Source: an uncultured Bartonella sp.
GTDB lineage: Bacteria; Pseudomonadota; Alphaproteobacteria; Rhizobiales; Rhizobiaceae
Direction: 5' to 3'
Length of the DNA: 64,000 nucleotides
NCBI RefSeq assembly: GCF_946479275.1
Contig: NZ_CAMLFE010000005.1
Coordinates: 248,001 to 312,000 of the forward strand
Shown here: positions 46,194 through 54,550 of the stretch, one piece after another
Numbering within the stretch: the stretch's first letter is position 1
Layout: the number at the start of each line of letters is the position of its first letter
The notes under the pieces: model-generated
Databases searched by the model: none
Told to the model about the DNA's origin: nothing
Seen by the model: only the letters and a program-made list of their open reading frames with translations
Made by a program: the position numbers and the translations under genes

Positions 46194-46415
46194 ATGTCTA
46201 TTAAAACGGCGCATGCGCCGCAAACCATATTTGTTCCGGCCAAAACCATTCCGGTCAAAGCCATTTTGCCATGGGCTATTTTTGGCGGTCTTATCTGCCT
46301 CATCGCACTTTATTTCATCACCACAGAGCAAGGTGCATTGTCGCTTTTCAGCGGCACCACCATTCATGAATTCGTTCATGATGGGCGCCATCTTCTCGGC
46401 TTTCCATGTCATTGA
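46194..46415 (+). CDS. cbtB: Cobalt transporter subunit CbtB
   Basis: A 73-residue protein from the ATG at 46194, preceded by AAGGAGG. It has one membrane helix (AILPWAIFGGLICLIALYF) and a C-terminal His-containing tail (HEFVHDGRHLLGFPCH) typical of CbtB, which is thought to bind cobalt. It lies directly under the B12 riboswitch, 12 bases before cbtA. The same frame is open upstream into the riboswitch but without a start site of similar quality. Confidence 0.93.
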   Translation: MSIKTAHAPQTIFVPAKTIPVKAILPWAIFGGLICLIALYFITTEQGALSLFSGTTIHEFVHDGRHLLGFPCH

Positions 46416-46427
46416 GGAGATAGAATA

Positions 46428-47153
46428 ATGGGTTCACTCCTTTATCGGGGCATGCTTGTCGGCCTCGTTGCCGGTCTTATTGCGTTCGGATTTGCCCGCC
46501 TTTACGGCGAGCCTTATGTTGATCGTGCCATTGCTTTTGAAGAATCCCATGAAGCGGCAGAGGAAGCACAAAGTGGTCATTCCCATGAAGCTGAAGAAGA
46601 AGTTGTCAGCAGAAAAACACAGGCCGGTTTTGGCCTTTTGACTGCACTTGTGGTTTTTGGTGCGGGTGCAGGCGGGCTTTTTTCCTGTTTTTGCAGCTAT
46701 GCCTTCGGACGGTTGGGAAAATTAGGCATCATGGCCACAAGTCTCATAATTTCGGCTTCTGCCTTTATTTCGGTGGTATTGGTGCCGCAGTTGAAATATC
46801 CATCCAACCCGCCAGCAGTCGGCCAACCCGAAACCATTGTTTCCCGTACCGAAGACTATTTCGCGCTTATTCTGGTGTCGCTTCTTGCCATGGTTCTGGT
46901 TTATGTTGCGGCAAACCGGCTTAAAGCCAAATTCGGCGGGCTGAATGCGGCGATTATTGCTATGATCGGCTATGCCGTATTCATGGGCTTAGTCTATTTC
47001 ATTATGCCGGTTGTCAACGAAGTTCCAGCCGATTTTTCGGCTGATGTCTTGTGGCATTTCCGCATTGCGACTTTCGGTATTCAAGCCATATTGTGGCTGA
47101 TACTCGGTGTCGGTTTCGGTTATCTTGCCGAAAGACATATGAAAAAACTTTAG
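46428..47153 (+). CDS. cbtA: Cobalt transporter CbtA
   Basis: A 241-residue membrane protein with about five hydrophobic helices. The first is LYRGMLVGLVAGLIAFGFA, followed by a periplasmic or cytoplasmic loop rich in His and Glu (HEAAEEAQSGHSHEAEEE) that may bind metal. GLLTALVVFGAGAGGLFS and AILWLILGVGFGYLAERH near the end are characteristic of CbtA. Together with CbtB it forms a predicted B12-regulated cobalt uptake system. The function is based on regulon studies rather than extensive biochemistry. Confidence 0.93.
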   Translation: MGSLLYRGMLVGLVAGLIAFGFARLYGEPYVDRAIAFEESHEAAEEAQSGHSHEAEEEVVSRKTQAGFGLLTALVVFGAGAGGLFSCFCSYAFGRLGKLGIMATSLIISASAFISVVLVPQLKYPSNPPAVGQPETIVSRTEDYFALILVSLLAMVLVYVAANRLKAKFGGLNAAIIAMIGYAVFMGLVYFIMPVVNEVPADFSADVLWHFRIATFGIQAILWLILGVGFGYLAERHMKKL

Positions 47154-47204
47154 CGAGGGATTGCAAGGAGTAGCCAAAGCGGAAATTTTCACGAAAAACT
47201 TTTA

Positions 47205-47287
47205 TCTTCGACAAGTTACTTTTGTCTTCGACGGGGAACTTTCTGTCTTCAACAATGAACTTTCTGTCTTGGACAGGAATTTGTCCA
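47205..47287. repeat. Four imperfect 21-base tandem repeats
   Basis: Units begin at 47205, 47225, 47246 and 47267 with TCTTCGAC, TCTTCGAC, TCTTCAAC and TCTTGGAC. The middle two end in GAACTTTCTG. It lies between cbtA and the D-aminopeptidase gene. Function unknown; a small slippage-prone array or binding-site cluster. Confidence 0.7.
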
Positions 47288-47430
47288 GGTTTCCGCTTCT
47301 ATTCCTTGCATCACCAATTCACTTTCTGTCATAATCGTTGTCTCTATAACAGAAGGTTTTAACCTTTTGTTTGTTTTGGCGCGGCTTTCGACCGGTCGCG
47401 GATTTTAAAAAACAGGACAATGAGAATTTT

Positions 47431-48252
47431 ATGAAAATTTACATTTCAGCCGATATTGAGGGGGTGGCCGGTGTTGTTATCCCTCAGCAATGTTCATCCG
47501 GCAATGCCGAATATGAGCGGGCGCGCCGCCTAATGACCAACGAAGTCAATGCTGCTGTTACCGGTGCATTTGAAGCCGGTGCAAAAGAGGTTGTTGTGAA
47601 CGATTCCCACGGTGCAATGGTCAATCTCGTTCCCGAACTCCTCCATCCCGATGCCGAACTTATTCAGGGAAAACCGAAACCGCAAAATATGGCTTGCGGC
47701 CTTGCCGATGGCGGTTTCGACATGGTTTTTCTTGTTGGCCACCACGCCGGTGCAAGTCTTGAAGGTGTGCTTGCCCACACCACCAACAGCCGCGCTTTCC
47801 GTGCTGTCTATCTTGGCGACAAACGATTGGGAGAACCCGGCATTTATGGCGCCTATGCGGGTGAACTTGGTATCCCTGTCGGGCTTTTAACCGGCGACAA
47901 TTGCCTTGAAGAACAAAACAGGGAATTTTTCCCCAAAGCGAGATTTGCAACAGTCAAACATGCTTATGCCAATCGTGCTGCGCGTTCTCTTTCGCCCACA
48001 AAATCGTGCGAAAAAATAAAAGCGGCCGCCTTTGAAGCTGTCAAAAACAAGCATGAAATGAAGCCCTTTATTATACGCCCACCTTTTATGGTGAAATTCG
48101 AGGTTCTTTGGCCGGCCCTTGCCGATCAGGCCGCACATCTACCTCCGGCCAAGCGTATTGATGCGGTAACAATCGGCTTTGACTGCAATTCGGTTCGCGA
48201 TGCAATCGGTTGGATGAGCGCTGTTTCTGCACTTGCCGCTTCAGTCATGTGA
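47431..48252 (+). CDS. M55 family D-aminopeptidase (DppA-like)
   Basis: 273 residues from the ATG at 47431; the frame extends to 47371 but the family begins at MKIYISADIEGVAG. M55 enzymes are zinc D-aminopeptidases forming decameric rings that cut D-Ala-containing dipeptides. Visible zinc-site motifs are SADIEG (Asp, Glu), DSHG and VGHHAG, and the C-terminal half has the family's VTIGFDCNSVRDAIGW. It lies near, but on the opposite strand to, a peptide importer operon, suggesting a joint role in peptide or murein-peptide salvage. Substrate preference cannot be told. Confidence 0.9.
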   Translation: MKIYISADIEGVAGVVIPQQCSSGNAEYERARRLMTNEVNAAVTGAFEAGAKEVVVNDSHGAMVNLVPELLHPDAELIQGKPKPQNMACGLADGGFDMVFLVGHHAGASLEGVLAHTTNSRAFRAVYLGDKRLGEPGIYGAYAGELGIPVGLLTGDNCLEEQNREFFPKARFATVKHAYANRAARSLSPTKSCEKIKAAAFEAVKNKHEMKPFIIRPPFMVKFEVLWPALADQAAHLPPAKRIDAVTIGFDCNSVRDAIGWMSAVSALAASVM

Positions 48253-48275
48253 GAGAAGGCTTGAACTTTTTTTAA

Positions 48276-48311
48276 AACCATGAAAGCGGGTAAAAACCTG
48301 CTTTCATGGTT
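48276..48311 (+). terminator. Hairpin terminator after the D-aminopeptidase gene
   Basis: A 16-bp stem with one mismatch (AACCATGAAAGC- and -GCTTTCATGGTT outer arms, AAAA loop), 24 bases past the stop. The following bases lack a T-run on the plus strand, so its efficiency is uncertain. Confidence 0.65.
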
Positions 48312-48587
48312 CAAGAAAAATAACTTTATAGTTGTCACATATTCCTAGTGTTTATTATTTAAATTCAAATCCTTAAATATCCTGGATAGATGTTCTCGCT
48401 CCATTGACTAACGTGAGCGCTAAATTTCCATTGAAGTTTTTAAAATCTTTATCAAACAACTATATTTCATGTTCTTTAATCTCGTAAAAAAGAAAAAATG
48501 ATCTTTATTATTGAATTATATTTATAATTATGCAATTTCTAAAATTTTCGTAGATTTAAATTATTTCGCCACTTTCAGGAGAACTTA
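48312..48587. other. AT-rich leader of the methyltransferase element
   Basis: About 275 bases of strongly AT-rich sequence with no gene. It probably carries the promoter of the small ORF that follows, whose start has a strong AGGAGA site. Confidence 0.4.
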
Positions 48588-48980
48588 ATGAAAATTTGGT
48601 CAAAAATATTAACTCGTAGCGACGCACAACAAAAAACACGCGGTTCAAAAATGCCGTTCCTTCGGTTAACTAAAGGAAAAGTCATTAAAGATGATAATTG
48701 GTTTAAGGATTATTTTTTTGAACCGTTAAATTGGGTAGATAGAGGATCGATCTCCGAGGCTACTTCGAAGTTCGATATATATATTTTAGGAACATTTATT
48801 GCAACTCGAGAGCTTAAGTTGAATCACAAGACTGTGCGCTCTATGAACCATTCCGCTCCTCGCACTCACCTACTGTACGACAACTTCGTCAGAAATCATT
48901 TGGAACAAGTAAATCTCGTCGGTAAAGTTGTCAGGATTATACAAAAACCGGAGAAAAATTACGAGCTGCATTTTGGTTGA
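48588..48980 (+). CDS. Small protein of unknown function convergent with the DNA methyltransferase
   Basis: 130 residues, ATG at 48588 with CAGGAGAACTTA upstream, so it is probably translated. I do not recognise the family. It is basic, with no membrane segment or signal peptide. Blocks such as MPFLRLTKGKVIKDDNWF, KFDIYILGTFIATREL and HSAPRTHLLYDNFVRNHL look like a compact alpha/beta domain. Its last 44 bases overlap the end of the methyltransferase on the other strand. Codon use and base composition are more AT-rich than in the flanking genes. By position it could be a restriction or accessory component, but nothing in the sequence shows a nuclease motif with certainty. Confidence 0.6.
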   Translation: MKIWSKILTRSDAQQKTRGSKMPFLRLTKGKVIKDDNWFKDYFFEPLNWVDRGSISEATSKFDIYILGTFIATRELKLNHKTVRSMNHSAPRTHLLYDNFVRNHLEQVNLVGKVVRIIQKPEKNYELHFG

Positions 48981-49803
48981 TTGATCTATTAGAATGGTCT
49001 CTGCGGATAATTTCTAAATTCTCTGCAGGTAACACTTCAAATATACGTTGAGATGCGATCTCAATCATATCCACATTTTTTAGTTTGAATAAGGCGTTAT
49101 GTTTGTTAAGCTCGATCCCGATGAATTGACGGTTTTCTTGTGCAGCAGCAACAAGAAAACTACCTGATCCACAAGTATTATCTAGAATCATATCACCTTT
49201 ATTCGTATAGGTACGAATCAAATATCTTCCTAATTCAATGGGCTTTTGCGTAGGATGCCAGACTTTTCCTTCGCTCTCAGCAGTTTTGAAATAGATTACG
49301 TCCGTTGGATATCGTTCACCTTTCGATTTAACGTGATGAGGTTGAAAATCTCCATAACTTCCAGTTAATTGATTCTTCCTCGTTCCTTTGTCATAAGGAA
49401 GTCCTGCAGACATTTGTGGAATATAATTGGGTTGAGACGGATAAAAAACACATATGTCCTCATGTTTGCGGAGTGGTTGTTTTTTTGCGTTCAAAAAATT
49501 TGTTGATTTGGATTTTACCCATGTAATTTTATATTTGAACCATTTTTCATTACTTAAAATGACATGAGCGGTAAATGGCCCTTGCGACATTAAGAGAACG
49601 GCACCTCTCGGAGCTAATATGCGCTTATATTGTGCCCAAAGTAATTCGAATGGGATTATAGAGTCCCATTCATTTTGTGTCGTTCCATATGGAAGATCAC
49701 AGAGAACAAGATTTATAGATCTACTGGGGATTTTCTCCATAATCTCAAGACAGTCACCTTCGAATAAGTAGGATTTGCGGTTCATAAACATCTCTCGTTC
49801 CAT
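48937..49803 (-). CDS. DNA methyltransferase (beta-class N6-adenine/N4-cytosine type)
   Basis: A 288-residue SAM-dependent DNA methyltransferase. The catalytic motif IV is DLPYG (within NLVLCDLPYGTTQNEWD), near the N-terminus. The SAM-binding motif I is DNTCGSGSFLVAAAQE, near residue 215. The order IV before I places it in the beta class; a target-recognition region lies between. ATG at 49803 abuts its AAGGA, so starts at 49791 or 49785 (GAGAG upstream) may be the real ones. The gene is more AT-rich than its surroundings and interrupts the peptidase/importer neighbourhood, consistent with horizontal gain. Either half of a restriction-modification pair or a solitary enzyme. Confidence 0.88.
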   Translation of the reverse strand: MEREMFMNRKSYLFEGDCLEIMEKIPSRSINLVLCDLPYGTTQNEWDSIIPFELLWAQYKRILAPRGAVLLMSQGPFTAHVILSNEKWFKYKITWVKSKSTNFLNAKKQPLRKHEDICVFYPSQPNYIPQMSAGLPYDKGTRKNQLTGSYGDFQPHHVKSKGERYPTDVIYFKTAESEGKVWHPTQKPIELGRYLIRTYTNKGDMILDNTCGSGSFLVAAAQENRQFIGIELNKHNALFKLKNVDMIEIASQRIFEVLPAENLEIIRRDHSNRSINQNAARNFSPVFV

Positions 49804-50019
49804 TCCTTGTCGGAAAAACGATAGCTTCTTTTGATTTATAAAATACTTTTTAATATCATTAATAAATTATAAATATTATTCATCAATTCGTGAGATAAAT
49901 TTCAGACATATAAATTAGTCCCACAGAACGATTGTAATTCTCCTGTTTGAACCTTATTCATGGATGAAATTTGTCGAATAATTGAATGCCAAATGACGGT
50001 TATCATATATTGAATATCA

Positions 50020-50949
50020 TCAATAGATGCCGGTATGGATTTCACCATCTTGGCCCATCCATGCGCGATACATTCCCTCGCTATTGAAAGGCAGACAGAC
50101 TTCACCCTTGGCATTAACGGCAATAAGCCCACCCTCGCCGCCAATTTTTGCGAGATCTTTGACAACCGATTGCGCGGCTTCTTCAAGTGTTTCTTTTCCC
50201 CAGCGGATACGGGCGTCAATTTCGTGCGCTGCGGCATAGCGGATAAAATATTCGCCATGTCCGGTTGCCGAAACTGCACAGGTTTTGTCATCTGCCCATG
50301 TTCCGGCACCGATAACAGGACTATCGCCGACACGACCGGGGAACTTGGCAGTCATTCCGCCGGTTGATGTTGCCGCAGCCACATGGCCGAAAACATCACA
50401 GGCAACAGCGCCAACTGTGCCATGGCGCCGTGAGGGATCATTTTCTTCGCCACCATTACGGCGCCGCTCCATTTCCTGTTCAAGTGCTTTCATGCGCCGT
50501 TCGGTGTAAAACCATTCGGCCGGTTTGATCTCAAGCCCGATCTCGCGGCAAAATTCGTTAGCTCCTTCACCGGCAAGAAAAACATGTTCGGTTTTTTCCA
50601 TAACAGCGCGGGCTGCAAGAACCGGATGACGCGGCCCGAAAATTCCGGCAACGGCACCGGCATTGCGGTCGCGCCCGTCCATAATAGCCGCATCCATTTC
50701 CTGTGTACGTTTGGTGGTATAAACAGCGCCACGACCGGCATTGAAAAGCGGATCGTCTTCCAGTGCCATAACGGAAGCGGTGACCGCGTCAATGGCCGAG
50801 CCATTTGCTTTAAGTACAGCGCGCCCTGCCTCAAGTGCCAATGTCAATCCATGACGATAGGCTCTTTCTTTTTCTTCCGTCATATCTTTCGAGCGCATTG
50901 TGCCGGCGCCACCATGAATGGCGATAACCGGTTTTACAGGAGACGACAT
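50020..50949 (-). CDS. iaaA: Isoaspartyl peptidase/L-asparaginase (plant-type, Ntn hydrolase)
   Basis: A 309-residue type III asparaginase that cleaves isoaspartyl dipeptides and asparagine. It has the N-terminal AIHGGAGTM, GRGAVYT and DGRDRNAGAVAG blocks, the autocleavage site HGTVGAVACD in which Thr becomes the N-terminal nucleophile of the small subunit, and the ATSTGGMTAKFPGRVGDSP and SATGHGE segments. ATG at 50949 follows AAGGA. It is the last gene of a minus-strand operon with the glutathione-type importer, exactly as iaaA neighbours gsiABCD in E. coli, though in the reverse order. Confidence 0.93.
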   Translation of the reverse strand: MSSPVKPVIAIHGGAGTMRSKDMTEEKERAYRHGLTLALEAGRAVLKANGSAIDAVTASVMALEDDPLFNAGRGAVYTTKRTQEMDAAIMDGRDRNAGAVAGIFGPRHPVLAARAVMEKTEHVFLAGEGANEFCREIGLEIKPAEWFYTERRMKALEQEMERRRNGGEENDPSRRHGTVGAVACDVFGHVAAATSTGGMTAKFPGRVGDSPVIGAGTWADDKTCAVSATGHGEYFIRYAAAHEIDARIRWGKETLEEAAQSVVKDLAKIGGEGGLIAVNAKGEVCLPFNSEGMYRAWMGQDGEIHTGIY

Positions 50950-51010
50950 TTCAAAGTCCTTTCAAAAAACCATTTCAGGCTATTTTTAAAAAATAGCATT
51001 TCGACGCCGG

Positions 51011-51898
51011 TCAATTGACGTCGATTTTTGGATCAAGCGCGTCACGCAAGCCATCGCCGAAAACATTGAAGGCCAAAACAGTAACGAAAATTGCAATACC
51101 CGGATAAAGGGTGAGGTGGTCGGCAACGCCCATATAGCTGCGGCCTGCGGCAAGCATTGCCCCCCATTCCGAGCTTGGTGGTTGGGCACCAAGGCCGATA
51201 AAGGAAAGGCTTGCAGCAGTCAGAATAGATGTGCCGATACGCATGGAAAAATAGACAATCACATTGGGCAATGTTCCGGGCAGCAAATGGCGCAATACGA
51301 TCATATGATCGGAAACACCGATGGCACGCGCCGCATCAATATAGACAGCCTTTTTCATCGAAAGCGTGGTACCGCGCGAAAGGCGGGCAAAAACCGGTAC
51401 GGAAAACACTGCAACCGCGTAAATCACATTGTCAATTCCCGGCCCCAGAATGGCAATCACGGCAATGGCAAGCAAAATGCCGGGGAAGGCAAACAGCACA
51501 TCGGAAATGCGCATAATGAGAGAGTCGAGAAAGCCGCCATAAAAGCCTGCGAGAATTCCCAGAAACACACCGATAAGACCGCCAAGCGTAACCGATAGAA
51601 AACCGACAGCCAGAGAGATACGCCCGCCATAAATGATGCGGGTAAATATATCGCGGCCATATTCATCGGTTCCTGCCCAGTGGGCGGCAGATGAACCCTG
51701 CAAAATGGCGTTATAATCGGCACTATTGGGGTCAAGCGTCATGAATAAGGGAGCGAAAATAGCCGAGCCGATCAACAAAAGCAGAAAAACAAGTGCCACA
51801 ATTGCCGCTTTCTGACGCGCGAAACGGCGCAAAAATTCGCCGAAGGGCTTGCGCGTTGCCTCGGCAACAAGTGTATCGGATGAAGTGTTCGCACTCAT
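51011..51898 (-). CDS. gsiD: Glutathione/peptide ABC transporter permease GsiD-like
   Basis: A 295-residue DppC-family permease. It has an N-terminal helix ([18 protein letters not shown]), a [21 protein letters not shown] loop, further helices, and the cytoplasmic coupling loop [20 protein letters not shown], the EAA motif contacting the ATPase. Its ATG overlaps the end of gsiC by four bases. DPKIDVN closes the protein. It forms a heterodimeric channel with GsiC. The specific ligand depends on the binding proteins. Confidence 0.9.
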   Translation of the reverse strand: MSANTSSDTLVAEATRKPFGEFLRRFARQKAAIVALVFLLLLIGSAIFAPLFMTLDPNSADYNAILQGSSAAHWAGTDEYGRDIFTRIIYGGRISLAVGFLSVTLGGLIGVFLGILAGFYGGFLDSLIMRISDVLFAFPGILLAIAVIAILGPGIDNVIYAVAVFSVPVFARLSRGTTLSMKKAVYIDAARAIGVSDHMIVLRHLLPGTLPNVIVYFSMRIGTSILTAASLSFIGLGAQPPSSEWGAMLAAGRSYMGVADHLTLYPGIAIFVTVLAFNVFGDGLRDALDPKIDVN

Positions 51899-52815
51899 GA
51901 GTAACGGATCTCCGGATTAACAAAAGCATAGAGAACATCAACCAGAAGATTGATAAGGATGAACTCTAGTGAAAAGAGCAAGATCAGCGCCTGAAGAACC
52001 GGATAGTCGCGATAGGAGACTGAATCGATCAACAGTCGTCCAAGCCCCGGCCACGAAAACACTGTCTCGACAACAATCGAACCACCAAGCAAAAAGCCGA
52101 ATTGCAGACCCACCATGGTGATGACCGGAATAAGCGCGTTGCGCAATGTGTGTTTCCATGTCACCAGACGTTCGGGAACCCCCTTGGCGCGCGCAGTGCG
52201 GATATAATCCTCACGTGATATTTCGATAAAAGCCGAACGCGAAAACCGTGCCATAACAGCGGCAACCCCGACGCCAAGCGTAAACGACGGCATAATAAAA
52301 TGAAGTGCTGTTCCATAACCGCCGGTGGGAAGAAGGCCAAGCCGCACAGAAAACAGATTGATTAAGAGAAGACCAAGCCAGAAGACCGGAAATGAAATGC
52401 CAGAAACGGCCACAACCATACCGGTATAATCCTGCCAACGCCCTCTTTTGACCGCCGAAAAAACACCGATTAAGAGCCCCAATATGGTTGACCAGATCAT
52501 CGAAAAAACGGTGAGCCAGACAGTTGGCATAAAACGTTCGCCAATTTCCGAGGAAACGGGTTTGCGGGTTTTCAAGGATTCGCCAAAATCACCATGAACG
52601 GCGTTTTCCACAAAGGTCACATATTGCGCCCATATCGGACGATCAAGACCAAGTTGCGAGCGCATGGCTTCCACCGTTTCGGCATCGGCATCAACACCGG
52701 CTGCAAGGCGGGCAGGATCGCCTGGCAAAAGCCGGACAAAACCGAATACGATGAGTGATATGACAAAAATCACCGGTATGATGGAAAGCAGGCGTTTGAT
52801 AATAAAAGCAAACAT
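51895..52815 (-). CDS. gsiC: Glutathione/peptide ABC transporter permease GsiC-like
   Basis: A 306-residue DppB-family permease: helix [20 protein letters not shown], the LLPGDPARL segment, a large periplasmic loop and EAA loop [22 protein letters not shown]. The C-terminal helices end in [15 protein letters not shown], typical of the family. A hairpin in the 117-base gap before it may reduce its expression relative to the binding protein. Confidence 0.9.
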   Translation of the reverse strand: MFAFIIKRLLSIIPVIFVISLIVFGFVRLLPGDPARLAAGVDADAETVEAMRSQLGLDRPIWAQYVTFVENAVHGDFGESLKTRKPVSSEIGERFMPTVWLTVFSMIWSTILGLLIGVFSAVKRGRWQDYTGMVVAVSGISFPVFWLGLLLINLFSVRLGLLPTGGYGTALHFIMPSFTLGVGVAAVMARFSRSAFIEISREDYIRTARAKGVPERLVTWKHTLRNALIPVITMVGLQFGFLLGGSIVVETVFSWPGLGRLLIDSVSYRDYPVLQALILLFSLEFILINLLVDVLYAFVNPEIRYS

Positions 52816-52883
52816 CGAAAATCCCGAACTTCAAGGTGAATGGCGCGAACACGCGCCTATTCTCCGTTATTATCCAGTTTAAA

Positions 52884-52913
52884 AACCCGTGTTTTAATGG
52901 ATAACCACGGGTT
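52884..52913 (-). terminator. Intra-operon hairpin after the first-copy binding protein
   Basis: AACCCGTG and CACGGGTT form a perfect 8-bp stem (14-base loop) 20 bases past the stop of the binding-protein gene, followed on the minus strand by TTTTT. As the permeases follow in the same direction, it probably acts as a partial terminator that favours excess binding protein. Confidence 0.7.
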
Positions 52914-52932
52914 CAATTCAAAAAACACCGTT

Positions 52933-54462
52933 TCAATCGGCAAACTTTGCATCTTTCAAAAGAAAACCGCCATCCGGCAATGCATAAACACCTTCAAGGT
53001 TCTTTGTTTTGCCGGAAAGCACGTCTTTCTGACCAAGGAATATCCATGGTGCATCCTGAAAGATGATCTTTTGTGCTTTTCCGTAAAGTTCGGCGCGTTT
53101 TGTGTCATCTGCCGTTTTGACGGCATCTGAAAGATCTTGGTCGACCTCGGCATTTTTATAATAGGCAACGTTGAAGAGATTGGGCGGAAAGCTTTCGCTC
53201 GAAAAAAGCGGGCGCATTCCATAATCGGCATCGGCAGTTGATGCCGACCAGCCGCCAAACTGCATTTGCACCGTCGATTCTTCAGGTGTTCTTGCGCCCC
53301 AGACGCGATCGGCTTCAACACCGGCTTCAAGCGGTGTAACATTCACCTTGATATTCACCGCCGCCAGTTGTTGTTGCAAAAACTGTAAACCACGAATGAC
53401 CATCGTGCTGTTTTTGCCGAAAATTTCGGTATTGAAACCATTCGGGTAACCGGCTTCTGTCAAAAGCTGTTTGGCTTTTTCGATATTATATTTATACTCA
53501 CCGACATTGGTGTAATATTTCAGAAGTGGCGGAATAGGTGAAGTCGCCGGTTCGCAAAAACCGTTCATCACAACTTTGCAAAAGGCATTTTTATCAACCG
53601 CATAATTCATAGCCTGACGCACACGCACATCGTCAAACGGCTTTTTCATTGTGTTGATTGCCACATAATATTCTGCAATAGACGGTTCTTTGGTCACAAC
53701 CAGATTGGGCATTTTTTGCGCAACGGCAAAAAGTTCCGGCGGAAAATCGGGAACGAATTGCACTTCTTGCGCCTGCAACATGGCAAAACGCGCGCCATTT
53801 TCCGGAACCGAACGGATGGTGACACCATCAACACCGACAGTGCCATTCCAGTAATGATCGTTTTTTATGACTTCAAGCGTGTCGCTCGAACGGTTTTTGA
53901 AAACAAATGGCCCGGTGCCAACAGGGTGGCGGTCAATATCGCGACCATATTTTTCTATAGCCGCCGGAGAAATCATCATGGTTCCGGTATGCGCCATGGA
54001 AGAAGGAAAAGCCCCATATGGTTCTTTGAGGATAACCTTGACGGTATAATCATCCACGACTTCGACATGATCGAGCATGGAAACAAGAACGCGACGCGAC
54101 AATTTGTTTTCCGGATTTGCGAGCCGTTCAAGATTGATTTTGACTGCTCGCGCATTAAAGTCTGCGCCGTCATGGAACTTCACGCCTTTACGCAAATAGA
54201 AGGTAAATTCTTTGGCGTCTTCCGAGGCTTCATAACGTTCTGCCAGAAGCGGTACAATTTTCAAATCCTTGTCGAACCCCAACAGGCCTTCATAAATCGT
54301 CCGGAGCGAAGTCATGGTCAATGTATCATTGATATTGGTCGGGTCGAGTTTTGTCAGATTGACAGGAACTGCAACCGTCAACGTCTTGGCTTCTGACAGA
54401 GCCGGCATCAACATGGTGGTACAGACGAGCCCCGCAGCAAGCAATCGTTTCACATTCAACAT
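52933..54462 (-). CDS. gsiB: Glutathione/peptide-binding periplasmic protein (GsiB-like, copy 1)
   Basis: A 509-residue SBP family 5 protein. Signal peptide RLLAAGLVCTTMLMPALSEA. The mature part contains PTNINDTLTMTSLRTIYEGL, the family block KGVKFHDGADFNARAV, RRVLVSMLDHVEVVDDYTV, HPVGTGPFVF, and DDVRVRQAMNYAVDK. ATG at 54462 with GGA nearby; a TTG three bases earlier is in frame. It is highly similar across its length to the following copy, so the pair arose by tandem duplication. Copies differ in several pocket-region residues, suggesting overlapping rather than identical ligands. Confidence 0.9.
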   Translation of the reverse strand: MLNVKRLLAAGLVCTTMLMPALSEAKTLTVAVPVNLTKLDPTNINDTLTMTSLRTIYEGLLGFDKDLKIVPLLAERYEASEDAKEFTFYLRKGVKFHDGADFNARAVKINLERLANPENKLSRRVLVSMLDHVEVVDDYTVKVILKEPYGAFPSSMAHTGTMMISPAAIEKYGRDIDRHPVGTGPFVFKNRSSDTLEVIKNDHYWNGTVGVDGVTIRSVPENGARFAMLQAQEVQFVPDFPPELFAVAQKMPNLVVTKEPSIAEYYVAINTMKKPFDDVRVRQAMNYAVDKNAFCKVVMNGFCEPATSPIPPLLKYYTNVGEYKYNIEKAKQLLTEAGYPNGFNTEIFGKNSTMVIRGLQFLQQQLAAVNIKVNVTPLEAGVEADRVWGARTPEESTVQMQFGGWSASTADADYGMRPLFSSESFPPNLFNVAYYKNAEVDQDLSDAVKTADDTKRAELYGKAQKIIFQDAPWIFLGQKDVLSGKTKNLEGVYALPDGGFLLKDAKFAD

Positions 54463-54525
54463 CAATCATCCATTTCGTTGGTTTGTCGAGATTTATTGGT
54501 TTGTTGATAAAAGTTTTCAAAAAGC

Positions 54526-54540
54526 GGCAGCAAGGCTGCC
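54526..54540 (-). terminator. Short intra-operon hairpin between the two binding proteins
   Basis: GGCAGC and GCTGCC pair around a three-base loop, ten bases past the stop of the second-copy gene, followed on the minus strand by CGCTTTTTG. It is probably an attenuator rather than a full stop, as the operon continues. Confidence 0.65.
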
Positions 54541-54550
54541 ACCCTTATAG

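Noticed and set aside
47205..47287. Possible CRISPR array
   Set aside because: Units of 21 bases are contiguous, without spacers, and no cas genes are near.
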